Shown: positions 26,482-35,941, counted from the first letter of the stretch. The stretch is 64,000 bases of DNA from Paracoccus tegillarcae (GCF_002847305.1 NZ_CP025408.1:3059001-3123000); one strand, 5' to 3'. The notes: generated from the sequence alone by a model not told the origin. Made by a program: numbers and translations.

Positions 26482-26943
26482 ATGAGCCACTATACCGATG
26501 CGCTGACCCAGCTTGGCCAGGACACACCCTTGCCTCAAAGCCCGCAAGAGGCCGTGCTGGAGCGCGTGCCGAACCCGCAAGGCGACACGCTCTATCTGGT
26601 GCGCTTTACCCAGCCCGAATTCACCAGTCTGTGTCCGCTGACTGGGCAGCCCGATTTCGCGCATCTGGTCATCGACTACGCGCCCGCCGACTGGCTGGTC
26701 GAGTCAAAATCGCTGAAACTGTTTCTGGGAAGTTTTCGCAATCACGGCGCCTTCCACGAGGACTGCACCGTATCCATCGGCCGCCGTCTGGTTGATCTGC
26801 TGGCGCCACAATGGTTGCGGATCGGCGGCTATTGGTATCCGCGTGGCGGCATGCCCATCGATGTCTTCTGGCAGACCGGCCCTGTCCCGAGCGGGCTGTG
26901 GGCGCCCGATCAGGGGGTGCCCGGCTATCGCGGTCGAGGCTGA
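26482..26943 (+). CDS. queF: NADPH-dependent 7-cyano-7-deazaguanine reductase QueF
   Basis: The 153-residue enzyme reduces preQ0 to preQ1 in queuosine biosynthesis. It is the short, unimodular type. Catalytic Cys51 is in [20 protein letters not shown], with Asp58. The QueF signature [20 protein letters not shown] (residues 74-93) binds NADPH and the nitrile substrate. The ATG at 26482 has an AGGAG site 7 bases upstream; an earlier in-frame ATG at 26416 lies within the REP-like core and is not used in the family. No other queuosine gene is adjacent, and no preQ1 riboswitch is seen. Confidence 0.95.
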   Translation: MSHYTDALTQLGQDTPLPQSPQEAVLERVPNPQGDTLYLVRFTQPEFTSLCPLTGQPDFAHLVIDYAPADWLVESKSLKLFLGSFRNHGAFHEDCTVSIGRRLVDLLAPQWLRIGGYWYPRGGMPIDVFWQTGPVPSGLWAPDQGVPGYRGRG

Positions 26944-26949
26944 CCGGGC

Positions 26950-27011
26950 TTTCTTTTTCACACAAATATCCCGGGGTGAGCCGCCGTCAGGCGGCGAGGG
27001 GCAGCGCCCCT
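26950..27011 (-). repeat. REP-like element, copy B (queF-dipeptidase gap)
   Basis: In minus orientation, the core occupies 26950-26971 and differs from copy A at 3 of 22 bases. It is followed on the plus strand by CCCGGGG and two hairpins: GCCGCC/GGCGGC (26980-26995) and AGGGGC/GCCCCT (26997-27011). It fills the 71-base space between two convergent genes and is well placed as a bidirectional terminator. Confidence 0.8.
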
Positions 27012-27014
27012 TTG

Positions 27015-28400
27015 CTACCGCAGCGTTGCCAGAATCCGCGCCCAGGACCGTGCACCCTTTGCAAAGCTCTCCACGTCATATTTCTCATTGGGCGAATGGA
27101 TGCGGTCATCTTCGCGGCCAAAACCGATCAGCATCGAGTCCATGCCCAGCATGCGCTTGAAATCACCGGCGATGGGGATCGAGCCACCAGCCCCGATAAA
27201 GGCCGCCTCGCGTCCCCATTCCTCGGTAAGCGCCTGTTTCGCGGCGGCAAAGGCCGGGTCGGTGATGTCCATCACGCTGGCAGGGCTGCCGCCATGTTCA
27301 TGGAACTCGATCTCGCAATCCGCCGGAAGCACGCCGCGCATATGTTCGCGGAAGGCTGCGCGGACACGCGCGGGGTCCTGCGTGCCGGTCAGCCGGAAAC
27401 TGACTTTGGCGCGTGCCTCGGCTGGCAGCACTGTCTTGAAGCCATCGCCTGCATAACCGCCGGCGATCCCGTTGATTTCGGCCGTGGGCTGGTTCCATTG
27501 CATGTCCAGCGGCGTGCGGCCCTTTTCTCCGATGGGGTGTTTCAGGCCGACCGAGGACAGAAAGTCCTCGGCGTCGAAACCAAGTGCGTCCCAATCGCTG
27601 CGCAGTTCGTCAGACAGCTCTTCGACGCCGTCGTAAAAGCCGGGCAGGGTGACGCGGCCCTGATCGTCTTTCAGCGCGGCCAGGCCTTGTGCCAGCACCA
27701 TGATCGGGTTGGCGGCCAGCCCGCCGAAATGGCCCGAATGCAGGTCGCGGTCGGCGGCGCGGATCACCACCTCTTCGCCGACCAAACCACGCAGCTGTGT
27801 GGTGATGGCCGGGCGCCCGTCAGCATACAGACCAGTATCGCAGATCAACGCCAGCGAGGCGCTGAGTTCCTGGGCATTGGCCTCGAGGAAAGGCAGCAGC
27901 GAGGGTGAGCCTGATTCCTCTTCGCCCTCGAACAGCAGGGTCAGACCGGCGGGCAGGGCGCCATGCACCGCCTTCCAGGCGCGGCAGGCTTCGACGAAAG
28001 TCATAAGCTGGCCCTTGTCATCGGACGCGCCACGCGCGCGGATCACCTTGCCGTCTGGCGTGTCCTGCAGCTCTGGCTCGAACGGGGGGCGATCCCACAA
28101 ATCCAGCGGATCGACGGGCTGGACGTCGTAATGCCCATAGAACAAAAGCGACCGCCCCTCGCCCGGTTGCGAGGACGCCACGACCATCGGATGACCCGTC
28201 GTGTCGCGAATATCGGCCGTGAAACCCAATGTTTGCAATTCGTTGCACAGCCATTCAGCGCCAGCGCGCACATCAGCCTTGTGCGCGGGATCGGTCGAGA
28301 TCGAGGGAATGCGCAGGAATCCGATGAGACGGTCCAGTGCCTCGTCCAGCCCTTGATCCAATTCTGTCAGAACCTTGTCCAGCTTGCCTGCCTGTGTCAT
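27015..28400 (-). CDS. M20 family dipeptidase
   Basis: The 461-residue cytosolic di-zinc peptidase matches the M20 dipeptidase (CNDP-like) family. Metal and catalytic motifs are FYGHYDVQPVDPLDLW (His and Asp), RGASDDKGQL (bridging Asp), FEGEEESGSPSL (Glu catalyst and ligand) and ICDTGLYADGRPAI. A typical lid domain follows (about 200-320). I chose the ATG at 28400 (MTQAGKLDKV), preceded by a GGAAGGA site. It is divergent from hemA; the shared 168-base region holds an FNR-type box. Confidence 0.92.
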   Translation of the reverse strand: MTQAGKLDKVLTELDQGLDEALDRLIGFLRIPSISTDPAHKADVRAGAEWLCNELQTLGFTADIRDTTGHPMVVASSQPGEGRSLLFYGHYDVQPVDPLDLWDRPPFEPELQDTPDGKVIRARGASDDKGQLMTFVEACRAWKAVHGALPAGLTLLFEGEEESGSPSLLPFLEANAQELSASLALICDTGLYADGRPAITTQLRGLVGEEVVIRAADRDLHSGHFGGLAANPIMVLAQGLAALKDDQGRVTLPGFYDGVEELSDELRSDWDALGFDAEDFLSSVGLKHPIGEKGRTPLDMQWNQPTAEINGIAGGYAGDGFKTVLPAEARAKVSFRLTGTQDPARVRAAFREHMRGVLPADCEIEFHEHGGSPASVMDITDPAFAAAKQALTEEWGREAAFIGAGGSIPIAGDFKRMLGMDSMLIGFGREDDRIHSPNEKYDVESFAKGARSWARILATLR

Positions 28401-28490
28401 CTCCGTCTGGTCCTTCCCGACTGATTTACTTGATTTTCGCCCTGCGCCTTTCGGCTTATTGCGACAAATTGGCCCTGTCATTTTTGATTT

Positions 28491-28504
28491 TTGACATGTA
28501 TCAA
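28491..28504 (+). promoter_or_regulatory. FNR/FnrL-type box upstream of hemA
   Basis: TTGAC-ATGT-ATCAA fits the FNR family consensus TTGAT-N4-ATCAA at 9 of 10 positions. It lies 65 bases before the hemA start and 91 bases before the divergent dipeptidase start. FnrL control of hemA under low oxygen is known in Rhodobacter, which supports this reading. Confidence 0.78.
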
Positions 28505-28568
28505 CGACAGGCCTCGCGTGATCCGCAACATGATCGCACCCAGCCAGCTATGCAAGGGAACGCAAGCG

Positions 28569-29798
28569 ATGAATTATGATGCTGCCCTGGACCAGGCCAT
28601 CGGTAAATTGCACGATGAGGGTCGCTATCGGACCTTCATTGATATCGAGCGCGCCAAGGGCCGGTTTCCGCAGGCTGTCTGGAACCGCCCGGATGGGGAA
28701 AAACAGGACATTACTGTCTGGTGCGGCAACGACTATCTGGGCATGGGCCAGCATCCTGCCGTTCTGGCCGCCATGCACGAGGCGCTGGATGCGACCGGCG
28801 CAGGCTCGGGCGGGACGCGCAATATTTCCGGCACAACCGTCTATCACAAGCGTCTCGAAGCCGAGATCGCTGATCTGCACGGCAAGGATGCCGCGCTGGT
28901 TTTCAGCAGTGCCTATATCGCAAATGATGCAACGCTTTCGACGTTGCCCAAGCTGTTTCCCGGGCTGATCATCTATTCCGACGCGCTGAACCATGCCTCG
29001 ATGATCGAGGGAATCAAGCGCAATGGCGGCGCCAAGCGGATTTTCCGGCACAATGATGCCGAGCATCTGCGCGAGTTGCTGCAAGCCGATGATCCGGCAG
29101 CGCCCAAGTTGATCGCATTCGAATCCGTCTATTCGATGGATGGCGATTTCGGACCGATCAAGGAACTTTGCGATCTGGCTGATGAGTTCAACGCGCTGAC
29201 CTATCTGGACGAGGTTCACGCGGTGGGCATGTACGGTCCGCGGGGCGGTGGTGTGGCCGAGCGGGACGGGCTGTCGGGCAGAATCGACATCATCAACGGC
29301 ACGCTAGGCAAGGCATTCGGCGTCTTTGGCGGCTATATCGCGGCCTCGGTCAAGATGTGCGACGCGATTCGATCCTATGCGCCGGGCTTTATCTTTACCA
29401 CTTCTCTGCCGCCGGCTGTTGCGGCTGGCGCTGCCGCCTCGATCGCGTTTCTCAAGGGCGAGGGCGGGCAGGAATTGCGCGACGCGCAGCAATTGCACGC
29501 CCGCATCCTGAAAATGCGCCTGAAGGGGCTGGGCATGCCGATCATCGATCACGGGTCGCATATCGTGCCGGTGCATGTCGGCCATCCGGTGCATTGCAAG
29601 GCGCTGTCGGACATGTTGCTGAGCGATTTCGGCATTTATGTGCAGCCGATCAATTTCCCGACCGTGCCGCGGGGCACCGAACGACTGCGTTTCACCCCGT
29701 CGCCGGTTCATGACAGCGGCCAGATCGAGCATCTTGTCCGTGCAATGGATGCTCTGTGGTCACGCTGTGCATTGAATCGCGCCGAAATCGTCGCGTAA
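28569..29798 (+). CDS. hemA: 5-aminolevulinate synthase
   Basis: The 409-residue PLP enzyme condenses glycine and succinyl-CoA to 5-aminolevulinate, the first step of tetrapyrrole synthesis in alphaproteobacteria. Motifs include [50 protein letters not shown] and the Schiff-base Lys248 in [13 protein letters not shown]. Lys248 is the same number as in R. capsulatus HemA. I chose the ATG at 28569, since upstream codons would run into the regulatory region. Oxygen-dependent control through the FNR box is likely. Confidence 0.97.
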   Translation: MNYDAALDQAIGKLHDEGRYRTFIDIERAKGRFPQAVWNRPDGEKQDITVWCGNDYLGMGQHPAVLAAMHEALDATGAGSGGTRNISGTTVYHKRLEAEIADLHGKDAALVFSSAYIANDATLSTLPKLFPGLIIYSDALNHASMIEGIKRNGGAKRIFRHNDAEHLRELLQADDPAAPKLIAFESVYSMDGDFGPIKELCDLADEFNALTYLDEVHAVGMYGPRGGGVAERDGLSGRIDIINGTLGKAFGVFGGYIAASVKMCDAIRSYAPGFIFTTSLPPAVAAGAAASIAFLKGEGGQELRDAQQLHARILKMRLKGLGMPIIDHGSHIVPVHVGHPVHCKALSDMLLSDFGIYVQPINFPTVPRGTERLRFTPSPVHDSGQIEHLVRAMDALWSRCALNRAEIVA

Positions 29799-29809
29799 TT
29801 CTTGCCGGG

Positions 29810-29830
29810 GGGTGCGAGGCTCTCGCATCC
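29810..29830 (+). terminator. Stem-loop downstream of hemA
   Basis: GGGTGCGAG (29810-29818) pairs with CTCGCATCC (29822-29830), with one G-U and a GCT loop, 12 bases after the hemA stop. The T-tract is weak, so termination may be partial. Confidence 0.55.
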
Positions 29831-29909
29831 GTGATAACATTTCCTTAGATAATAGACGTTATCCTCGTGATTCGCGGGGGTTTTTATAACGCACTGTGAG
29901 GCAGACGAT

Positions 29910-31199
29910 ATGAGCGGTGCTCGGGCAGAACGCCCGGAATATGAGGTGGATCCCATGGCGGACACCGCTGATCTTTACGACGATGACACCCGGCTAGGGG
30001 ACATCATGCGCGGTGAGCGTGCCACCAAGGGCAAGTCACTGCTGGATGTGCAACGCGAATTGCGCATCCGCGCCTCTTATGTCGCGGCCATCGAGAATTG
30101 CGACATAACCGCCTTTGATGCCCCCAGCTTTGTATCGGGCTATGTGCGGTCTTACGCGCGCTATCTGGATATGGATCCGGATTGGACGTTCCGTCGGTTC
30201 TGCAGCGAATCCGGCTTTCAGCCGACGCATGGCATGGCGCCCGCCGCCGCCGGTCCCAAACCGACCCGCAGACCGTCCGATCCGGCAGAGGCGCTGGCGA
30301 ACCCGCGTGCTCTGTTCATTCCTCAGCCAGAAAGCTTCTGGTCGTCGATCGAGCCTCGCGCCATCGGTTCTTTGGCGGTGTTGGTCGCGCTGATCGCGGG
30401 CTTGGGCTATGGTGGCTGGTCCGTGCTGCAAGAGGTGCAGCGTGTGAACCTGACCCCGGGCGATGATGCCCCGACCGTTGTTGCGGATCTGGACCCGGTG
30501 CAAAGCGGTGGTCTGCCGCAGCCCGAACTGGATTCCTCGGAAGGGGTCGATCTGGCCGCGAATATGCCACAGCCCGAATCGCTGGATCGTAATTATCGTC
30601 CCCAGATCCTTGAGGCCCCGGTGCTGACGGCGCGCGATGGTCCGATTTCGGCCATTGATCCCGGTTTGACGCAGCCTCCGGCCCCCGCTGATACGGTGCT
30701 GGCCAGTAACGACCAGACCGGCGCGGTTCCGAATACGGTCAGTGCTTCGAAGGCAGAGCTCACGGCATATGGTCCGCAATTGCCTGCCGAGCAGTTGGCA
30801 GTGCGCACGCTTGCGCCCGATGCCCCGGAACTGGAATTGCTGGCGGCGCGGCCGGCCTGGGTTCGCGTGACCTCGGCGGATGGCACGGTGCTGCTGGAAA
30901 AGATCATGGATGCGGGCGAACGCTTTTCACTGCCCAGCCTCGAAGAGCCGCCGATCTTGCGCACAGGCAATTCCGGTGCGGTATATTTCGCGGTCAATGG
31001 CCGCACTTACGGCCCGGCGGCGCCCGGTCCGCAGGTGGTCAAAAATGTCGAGCTGTCCTCGACCAGCCTGACCGCGAATTACGCCTTTGCCGATCTCAGC
31101 AAAGATCCTGAACTCGCGCAGATGGTTTCTGTGGCTCAGGCCGGGCCGATGCCGGGCGATGAGGTTGCACCAGCGGGCGGCAGCAGCGTAACCGACTGA
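29910..31199 (+). CDS. RodZ-like helix-turn-helix membrane protein with DUF4115
   Basis: The 429-residue protein has a cytoplasmic HTH (HTH_25, about residues 28-95; KGKSLLDVQRELRIRASYVAAIE), a linker, one TM helix (about 153-175), a long Pro-rich region and a C-terminal DUF4115 beta domain (about 310-395, WVRVTSADGTVLLEKIMDAGERF). RodZ links MreB filaments to the cell wall machinery and sets rod shape. In many alphaproteobacteria this gene precedes ispG; here it does not. A second ATG at 29955 is possible, but the upstream GTGAGG site favours 29910. Confidence 0.87.
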   Translation: MSGARAERPEYEVDPMADTADLYDDDTRLGDIMRGERATKGKSLLDVQRELRIRASYVAAIENCDITAFDAPSFVSGYVRSYARYLDMDPDWTFRRFCSESGFQPTHGMAPAAAGPKPTRRPSDPAEALANPRALFIPQPESFWSSIEPRAIGSLAVLVALIAGLGYGGWSVLQEVQRVNLTPGDDAPTVVADLDPVQSGGLPQPELDSSEGVDLAANMPQPESLDRNYRPQILEAPVLTARDGPISAIDPGLTQPPAPADTVLASNDQTGAVPNTVSASKAELTAYGPQLPAEQLAVRTLAPDAPELELLAARPAWVRVTSADGTVLLEKIMDAGERFSLPSLEEPPILRTGNSGAVYFAVNGRTYGPAAPGPQVVKNVELSSTSLTANYAFADLSKDPELAQMVSVAQAGPMPGDEVAPAGGSSVTD

Positions 31200-31208
31200 T
31201 TGGCAAAG

Positions 31209-31233
31209 GACGCGCGGCCGATGGTAGCGCGTC
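31209..31233. terminator. Stem-loop between convergent rodZ-like and hydrolase genes
   Basis: GACGCGC (31209-31215) pairs with GCGCGTC (31227-31233) across an 11-base loop. It fills the gap between the two stops, so it may terminate from both sides. No T-tract is present. Confidence 0.45.
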
Positions 31234-32170
31234 AGCCGTGGTCGAAATGTTCCAATACCGCTTTGAAGAACTTGTCCTGAACGGCGGACGTTTCCATCAT
31301 CGCTTCATGCCGGCACTGCGCCAGTTCAAGCAGATGGCTGCCCTGCCATTGCCCGGCGCGTTCGCGGATCGCTGTCGATGAGACGATCTTTTCGCCATCA
31401 CCAAGCGTGATCAGCACCGGATAGTCCGGCGAGGGCAAGCGCGCCAGCCGGGTGCATTCGTTCAGCGCTTTTCCGGCCCAGTCAAAGCTTGCACCTCCGA
31501 TGGTCAGGTCGGGCCACAGCGCGGCCTGTTGCACCAGGCTGCCCCACTCTGCTCCGTCATGGGTCAGCAGGTTGGCACTGAAAGCTTCGTCCAGCACATA
31601 GGTGCCAGCCCCGCCACTGCCCGGCGTGGCGCGGCCCCCGCGACCAAGCCTGCCCGCGATATAGGACAGACCAAGCGCCAGGCCTTCGGGCATCTGACGC
31701 AGATTGATGCCCCACATCGGCGCCGAAAACGCCGCGCGCTCAACCGGCAGCTCATTGTGCAGAGCCGCAAGGCCGATGCAGCCGCCCATCGAATGGGCCA
31801 GCAGATACCAGGGCCGTGGCAGGTCGAGCTCAGAGGCGCTGACCACCATTTCGACAACATCGCGCTGATAATCGCTGAAGTCGCCGATATGGCCGGGGCG
31901 CGGATCGTCCTGAAGGCGATCAGACAGACCCTGACCGCGCCAGTCGATGGCCAGCACCGCCAGTCCGGCGGCATTCAGGCGGGCAGCGACATGGGCATAT
32001 TTTTCGACATATTCCGTGCGGCCGGGAAACAGCAGCACGGTGCCCGTGGCACGGCCATCGCCATGCCAGCAGGCCAGGCGCAACTGCACCCCGTCATCGG
32101 CCTTGACGAAAAACGTTTCAGCCGGCGGCAGATTGTCGTCCGGCAGGCGATGAAAGGGGGCAGGTATCAT
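31232..32170 (-). CDS. Alpha/beta hydrolase, lysophospholipase/monoacylglycerol lipase-like
   Basis: The 312-residue protein belongs to the serine aminopeptidase S33/PldB-like family. Features are LLFPGRTEYVEKYAHVAARL, DWRGQGLSDR, the nucleophile elbow LAHSMGGCIGL, and a C-terminal His in AQCRHEAMME. The acid is probably in VLITLGDGEKIVSS. Such enzymes hydrolyse lysophospholipids or monoacylglycerols. No signal peptide is seen. The SCP2 gene lies 6 bases upstream on the same strand and is probably cotranscribed. Confidence 0.87.
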   Translation of the reverse strand: MIPAPFHRLPDDNLPPAETFFVKADDGVQLRLACWHGDGRATGTVLLFPGRTEYVEKYAHVAARLNAAGLAVLAIDWRGQGLSDRLQDDPRPGHIGDFSDYQRDVVEMVVSASELDLPRPWYLLAHSMGGCIGLAALHNELPVERAAFSAPMWGINLRQMPEGLALGLSYIAGRLGRGGRATPGSGGAGTYVLDEAFSANLLTHDGAEWGSLVQQAALWPDLTIGGASFDWAGKALNECTRLARLPSPDYPVLITLGDGEKIVSSTAIRERAGQWQGSHLLELAQCRHEAMMETSAVQDKFFKAVLEHFDHG

Positions 32171-32176
32171 CCGGGA

Positions 32177-32461
32177 TCAGGACAGCGCCGCGCCAAGCTG
32201 CATGGCCAAAGGCATCGAGCCTTCGATCTTGAGCTTGCCGGTCATGAAGGCACTGGTGGGGTTCTCGCTGCCGTCCAGGATGCCTTCAAAGGTTTCCCGC
32301 GAGGCGATCAGCGTCACTTCGGCCTCTTCGTCGCCGGCGCGCGCGCCATCGGCGTCGATCATGATCGCGCCCTCTTCCTCGATTACGAATTTGGCGGTGT
32401 TTTCAAAGCCGCCCAGCCTTTCGTTCAGCTTTTCGACTGCCTTGTTCACGACTTCGCTCAT
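32177..32461 (-). CDS. SCP2 sterol-carrier-like domain protein
   Basis: The 94-residue stand-alone SCP2 domain shows VNKAVEKLNERLGGFENTAKFVIEEEGAIMID and the C-terminal amphipathic hydrophobic-ligand tunnel with SAFMTGKLKIEGSMPLAMQLG. SCP2 proteins bind acyl chains or other lipids. The lipid-hydrolase gene directly downstream suggests a shared lipid role. It is divergent from the TPR-protein gene; the start codons are 82 bases apart. Confidence 0.88.
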   Translation of the reverse strand: MSEVVNKAVEKLNERLGGFENTAKFVIEEEGAIMIDADGARAGDEEAEVTLIASRETFEGILDGSENPTSAFMTGKLKIEGSMPLAMQLGAALS

Positions 32462-32543
32462 CTCGGGTCCTCCGTTGCGCTTTGACTGGCCCCCGCCCAT
32501 GAGACTGTTTACACTGGGTCCCATGAAGGCGGAAGGCAGGAAA

Positions 32544-33107
32544 ATGGTTCGTTTCGCAGCATTACTGCTTGCCGCAAGCGTCAACATTTTTGCGCTTGGT
32601 GCAAGTGGTGGCGTAGCGTCAGCACAAGCTGCGCCTGACATGCAGCAGCTGTTTTCGCAACTTGCCCAGCCCGAGGGCGAGGGCTGGCGCATTGCGGAAA
32701 GCGATATTTTACGCGAATGGTCGAAATCAGGGTCCGCGACGATGGATCTGCTGCTGATGCGCGGCGAAGAGGCGCTTGATCAGGGCGACGTGCTGGGTGC
32801 CATCGGGCATCTGACCGCGCTGACCGATCACGCGCCAGAATTTGCCGCAGGCTATCAGGCGCGCGCCGTGGCCTATGCGCTGAATGGCGATTACGGTCCC
32901 GCCGCGGCCGATCTGGCCCGCACTCTGGAATTGGAGCCTCGTCATTTTGCCGCGATGACCCAGCTGGGCGCGATGCTGGAGGAAATGGGTGACGACCAGC
33001 GCGCCATGGCCGCCTATCGCGAGACCCTGTCGATCCATCCGCATCAGCAAGAGGCCATCGACGGGCTGGCACGTCTGGAAATGGCCAACCACGGCACCGA
33101 TATCTGA
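32544..33107 (+). CDS. Secreted TPR-repeat protein
   Basis: The 187-residue protein has a signal peptide (about 1-29, ending SAQA) and three tetratricopeptide repeats (about 75-175), such as GYQARAVAYALNGDYGPAAADLARTLEL and AMTQLGAMLEEMGDDQRAMAAYRETLSI. It probably works as a periplasmic or envelope scaffold; partners are unknown. I prefer the ATG at 32544 (GGAAGGCAGGAAA upstream); an in-frame ATG at 32523 adds seven residues. It ends four bases before the helicase gene starts. Confidence 0.82.
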   Translation: MVRFAALLLAASVNIFALGASGGVASAQAAPDMQQLFSQLAQPEGEGWRIAESDILREWSKSGSATMDLLLMRGEEALDQGDVLGAIGHLTALTDHAPEFAAGYQARAVAYALNGDYGPAAADLARTLELEPRHFAAMTQLGAMLEEMGDDQRAMAAYRETLSIHPHQQEAIDGLARLEMANHGTDI

Positions 33108-33111
33108 TCCC

Positions 33112-35937
33112 ATGAGCATGATGAATTCGGGCCGCGTGACGGCCGTCCTTGGGCCGACCAACACCGGCAAGACGCATTACGCGATCGAACGGATGCTGGC
33201 CCACCGGACAGGCGTGATCGGCTTGCCCCTGCGTCTGCTGGCGCGCGAGGTCTATGACCGGATCGTCAAATCGCGCGGGCCTTCGGTCGTGGCGCTGGTG
33301 ACGGGCGAGGAACGGATCGTGCCCGACCGGGTGAAATACTGGGTCGCCACCACAGAGGCCATGCCCGAGGTGGGGGCCGATTTCGTTGCCATAGATGAGA
33401 TCCAGCTATGCGCCGACCCTGAACGTGGCCATGTGTTCACCGACCGGTTGCTGAACATGCGGGGTCTGCATGAAACGTTGTTGCTGGGCTCGGATACCAT
33501 GCGCCCGGCAATCGCCGCGCTGGTCCCCGGCGTCCAGTTCGAACGTCGCGAGCGATTCTCGACGCTCAGCTGGGCAGGTTCGAAGAAATTGTCGCGAATG
33601 CCCTCACGCAGCGCCATCGTCGGTTTCAGCGTCGATAACGTCTATGCGATGGCGGAACTGATCCGCCGCCAAAAGGGCGGCTGTGCGGTCGTCATGGGGG
33701 CGCTGTCGCCGCGAACGCGCAACGCGCAAGTCGCCATGTATCAAGAAGGCGAGGTCGATTATCTGGTCGCCACCGACGCTATCGGCATGGGCTTGAACCT
33801 TGATATCCGCCATGTCGCCTTCAGCGCGACCGACAAGTTCGACGGCCGCCGGATGCGCCCGCTGTTTCCCCATGAAATGGGCCAGATCGCGGGGCGCGCG
33901 GGCCGGCACACAGAACCGGGCACATTCGGTGTAACCGGCGAGGCCGCGCCGCTGGACGAGGGGCTGATCAACGCCTTGGAAAATCATCGTTTTCAGCCGA
34001 TCAGCCGTCTTATGTGGCGCAACGGGGCGATGGAATTCGGCACGCTGGACCGGCTGCTTGCCAGCCTTGAGACAGCGCCCGCCAGCGAGTGGCTGGTGCG
34101 CGGTCGCGAGGCCGATGACGTGCGCTCGCTCAAATCCCTGCGCGAGTTGCCAGAGATCCGCGACCGGGTGACCACGCCAGCCGATATCCGTCTGCTCTGG
34201 GATATCTGCCGCGTGCCCGATTTCCGGGGTATTTCCTCTGCCGAACATGTCAGCCTGCTGGCGCGGATATTCGGTTTCCTGCAAGATGGATCGGTCCCTT
34301 CGGACTGGCTGGCGCGCCAGATTGAACGCATCGACCGGCCCAAAGGCGACATCGACACGCTGTCGAAACGATTGGCATATATCCGCACATGGACATATGT
34401 GGCACAACGGCGAGGCTGGGTTGAGGACGAAAGTCATTGGCGCGGCGAAACGCGCGCTGTAGAAGACCGCCTGTCAGATGCGCTGCATATCGCGCTGACG
34501 GAACGATTTGTGGATCGGCGCACATCTGTGCTGCTGCGCCGGCTCAAACAGAAGGAGGTCCTCGTGGCCGAAGTGAACGACAAGGGCGAAGTTGCGGTCG
34601 AGGGTGAATTTTCCGGCCGCCTTGAGGGGTTTCGTTTTCGTCCCGACCAGACCTCTTCGCCCGATGAGGCAAAGATGCTCAGCCGTGCCAGCTATGAGGC
34701 ATTGCGGCCCGAATTCCACTTGCGCGCGGACCGTTTCTATAACGCGCCGGATACCGAGCTGGATTTCACCGAGCAGGGCGGCCTCATGTGGGGCGACGCC
34801 GCTGTCGGCAAGCTGGTCAAGGGCTCCGAAGCGCTAAAGCCCGGTATCGAGGTCTTTGTCGATGAAGAGGCCGGCACCGAGATCGTCGAAAAGGTCAAGC
34901 GTCGCTTGCAGCATTTCCTTGATCGCAAGGTGGCGACGCTGTTCGAACCCCTGCTGGCCATGAAGAACGACGAGGCTCTGGGCGGTCTGGCCCGCGGCTT
35001 TGCCTTCCAACTGGTCGAGGCGTTAGGCGTTCTGCCGCGCGAAGCGGTTGCGAATGACGTGAAGGCCCTTGATCAAGAGGCACGCGGCACCCTGCGCAAG
35101 CATGGCGTGCGTTTTGGCCAGTTCACCATCTTTCAGCCGGCACTGCTGAAACCCGCGCCGACGCGGTTGCGGCTGGTGCTGTGGTCGCTGCATGCGGGGC
35201 TGGACGAATTTCCCGAAAGCCCGCCGCCGGGTCTGGTCACGATCCCGCATCTGGCCGAGGTGCCGGATGGTTATTACATCCTGTCGGGCTATCACCCGGC
35301 TGGCGATCGCGCGATTCGCATCGACATGCTGGAACGCCTCGCAGATATGGTCCGCGCACAGGATACCCGCGCCGGATTCGAGGCCAGCGCAGATATGCTG
35401 TCGATCACCGGCATGACGCTGGACCAGTTCGCCGATCTGATGCAGGGCCTGGGTTATGCCGCCGAAAAGGGCGAGCGCGAGAAGGTCAAGGCGACCGAGC
35501 CGGCACCTGCGCCCGAACCCGAGCTTCCTGCCTCGGACGCGCCCATGACCGAAGAAGAAAGCGTTCTGGCAGCCGAAACCCGTGCCAAATGGGAGGCCGA
35601 GCAGGCTGCCAAGAAAGCCGCCGCAGCCGAGAGCTCTGACGAGACTGAAGCCGCTGACGCCGGCGCGGGTCCTGAGCCCGCGGAACAAGAGGTGTTTTAC
35701 ACCTTTCGTTGGGCGCCCAAGCCGCGCGCGCCGCGCCGTCCCAAAAACGACGCCCGTGGTCCCCGCACCGAGCGTGCAGAAGGTGGCCCCAAGGGTGAGC
35801 GCGGACCCAAGAAGAAGGGCGGCCCCAAAAAGGGCGGCAAGCCTCAGGGCGGGAAAACCTATCAGGCCCGGCCCGAAAAGAAGGCCGATCCCGACAGCCC
35901 CTTTGCGGTTCTGGCGGCATTGAAAGACCGCAAATAG
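33112..35937 (+). CDS. Suv3-like superfamily 2 RNA helicase with low-complexity C-terminus
   Basis: The 941-residue protein resembles the mitochondrial Suv3 helicase of the degradosome. The Walker A is GPTNTGKTH (14-22), motif II is DEIQ in VAIDEIQLCADPERGHVF, and motif VI is QIAGRAGRH. The C-terminal part (about 640-785) keeps helicase-associated sequence such as RLRLVLWSLHAGLDEFPESPPPG. The last 155 residues are first Glu/Ala-rich, then strongly basic with PKKKGG-type repeats, probably disordered and RNA-binding. It is the first gene of an apparent run: helicase, SnoaL-like, S4. Confidence 0.9.
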   Translation: MSMMNSGRVTAVLGPTNTGKTHYAIERMLAHRTGVIGLPLRLLAREVYDRIVKSRGPSVVALVTGEERIVPDRVKYWVATTEAMPEVGADFVAIDEIQLCADPERGHVFTDRLLNMRGLHETLLLGSDTMRPAIAALVPGVQFERRERFSTLSWAGSKKLSRMPSRSAIVGFSVDNVYAMAELIRRQKGGCAVVMGALSPRTRNAQVAMYQEGEVDYLVATDAIGMGLNLDIRHVAFSATDKFDGRRMRPLFPHEMGQIAGRAGRHTEPGTFGVTGEAAPLDEGLINALENHRFQPISRLMWRNGAMEFGTLDRLLASLETAPASEWLVRGREADDVRSLKSLRELPEIRDRVTTPADIRLLWDICRVPDFRGISSAEHVSLLARIFGFLQDGSVPSDWLARQIERIDRPKGDIDTLSKRLAYIRTWTYVAQRRGWVEDESHWRGETRAVEDRLSDALHIALTERFVDRRTSVLLRRLKQKEVLVAEVNDKGEVAVEGEFSGRLEGFRFRPDQTSSPDEAKMLSRASYEALRPEFHLRADRFYNAPDTELDFTEQGGLMWGDAAVGKLVKGSEALKPGIEVFVDEEAGTEIVEKVKRRLQHFLDRKVATLFEPLLAMKNDEALGGLARGFAFQLVEALGVLPREAVANDVKALDQEARGTLRKHGVRFGQFTIFQPALLKPAPTRLRLVLWSLHAGLDEFPESPPPGLVTIPHLAEVPDGYYILSGYHPAGDRAIRIDMLERLADMVRAQDTRAGFEASADMLSITGMTLDQFADLMQGLGYAAEKGEREKVKATEPAPAPEPELPASDAPMTEEESVLAAETRAKWEAEQAAKKAAAAESSDETEAADAGAGPEPAEQEVFYTFRWAPKPRAPRRPKNDARGPRTERAEGGPKGERGPKKKGGPKKGGKPQGGKTYQARPEKKADPDSPFAVLAALKDRK

Positions 35938-35941
35938 CCCC

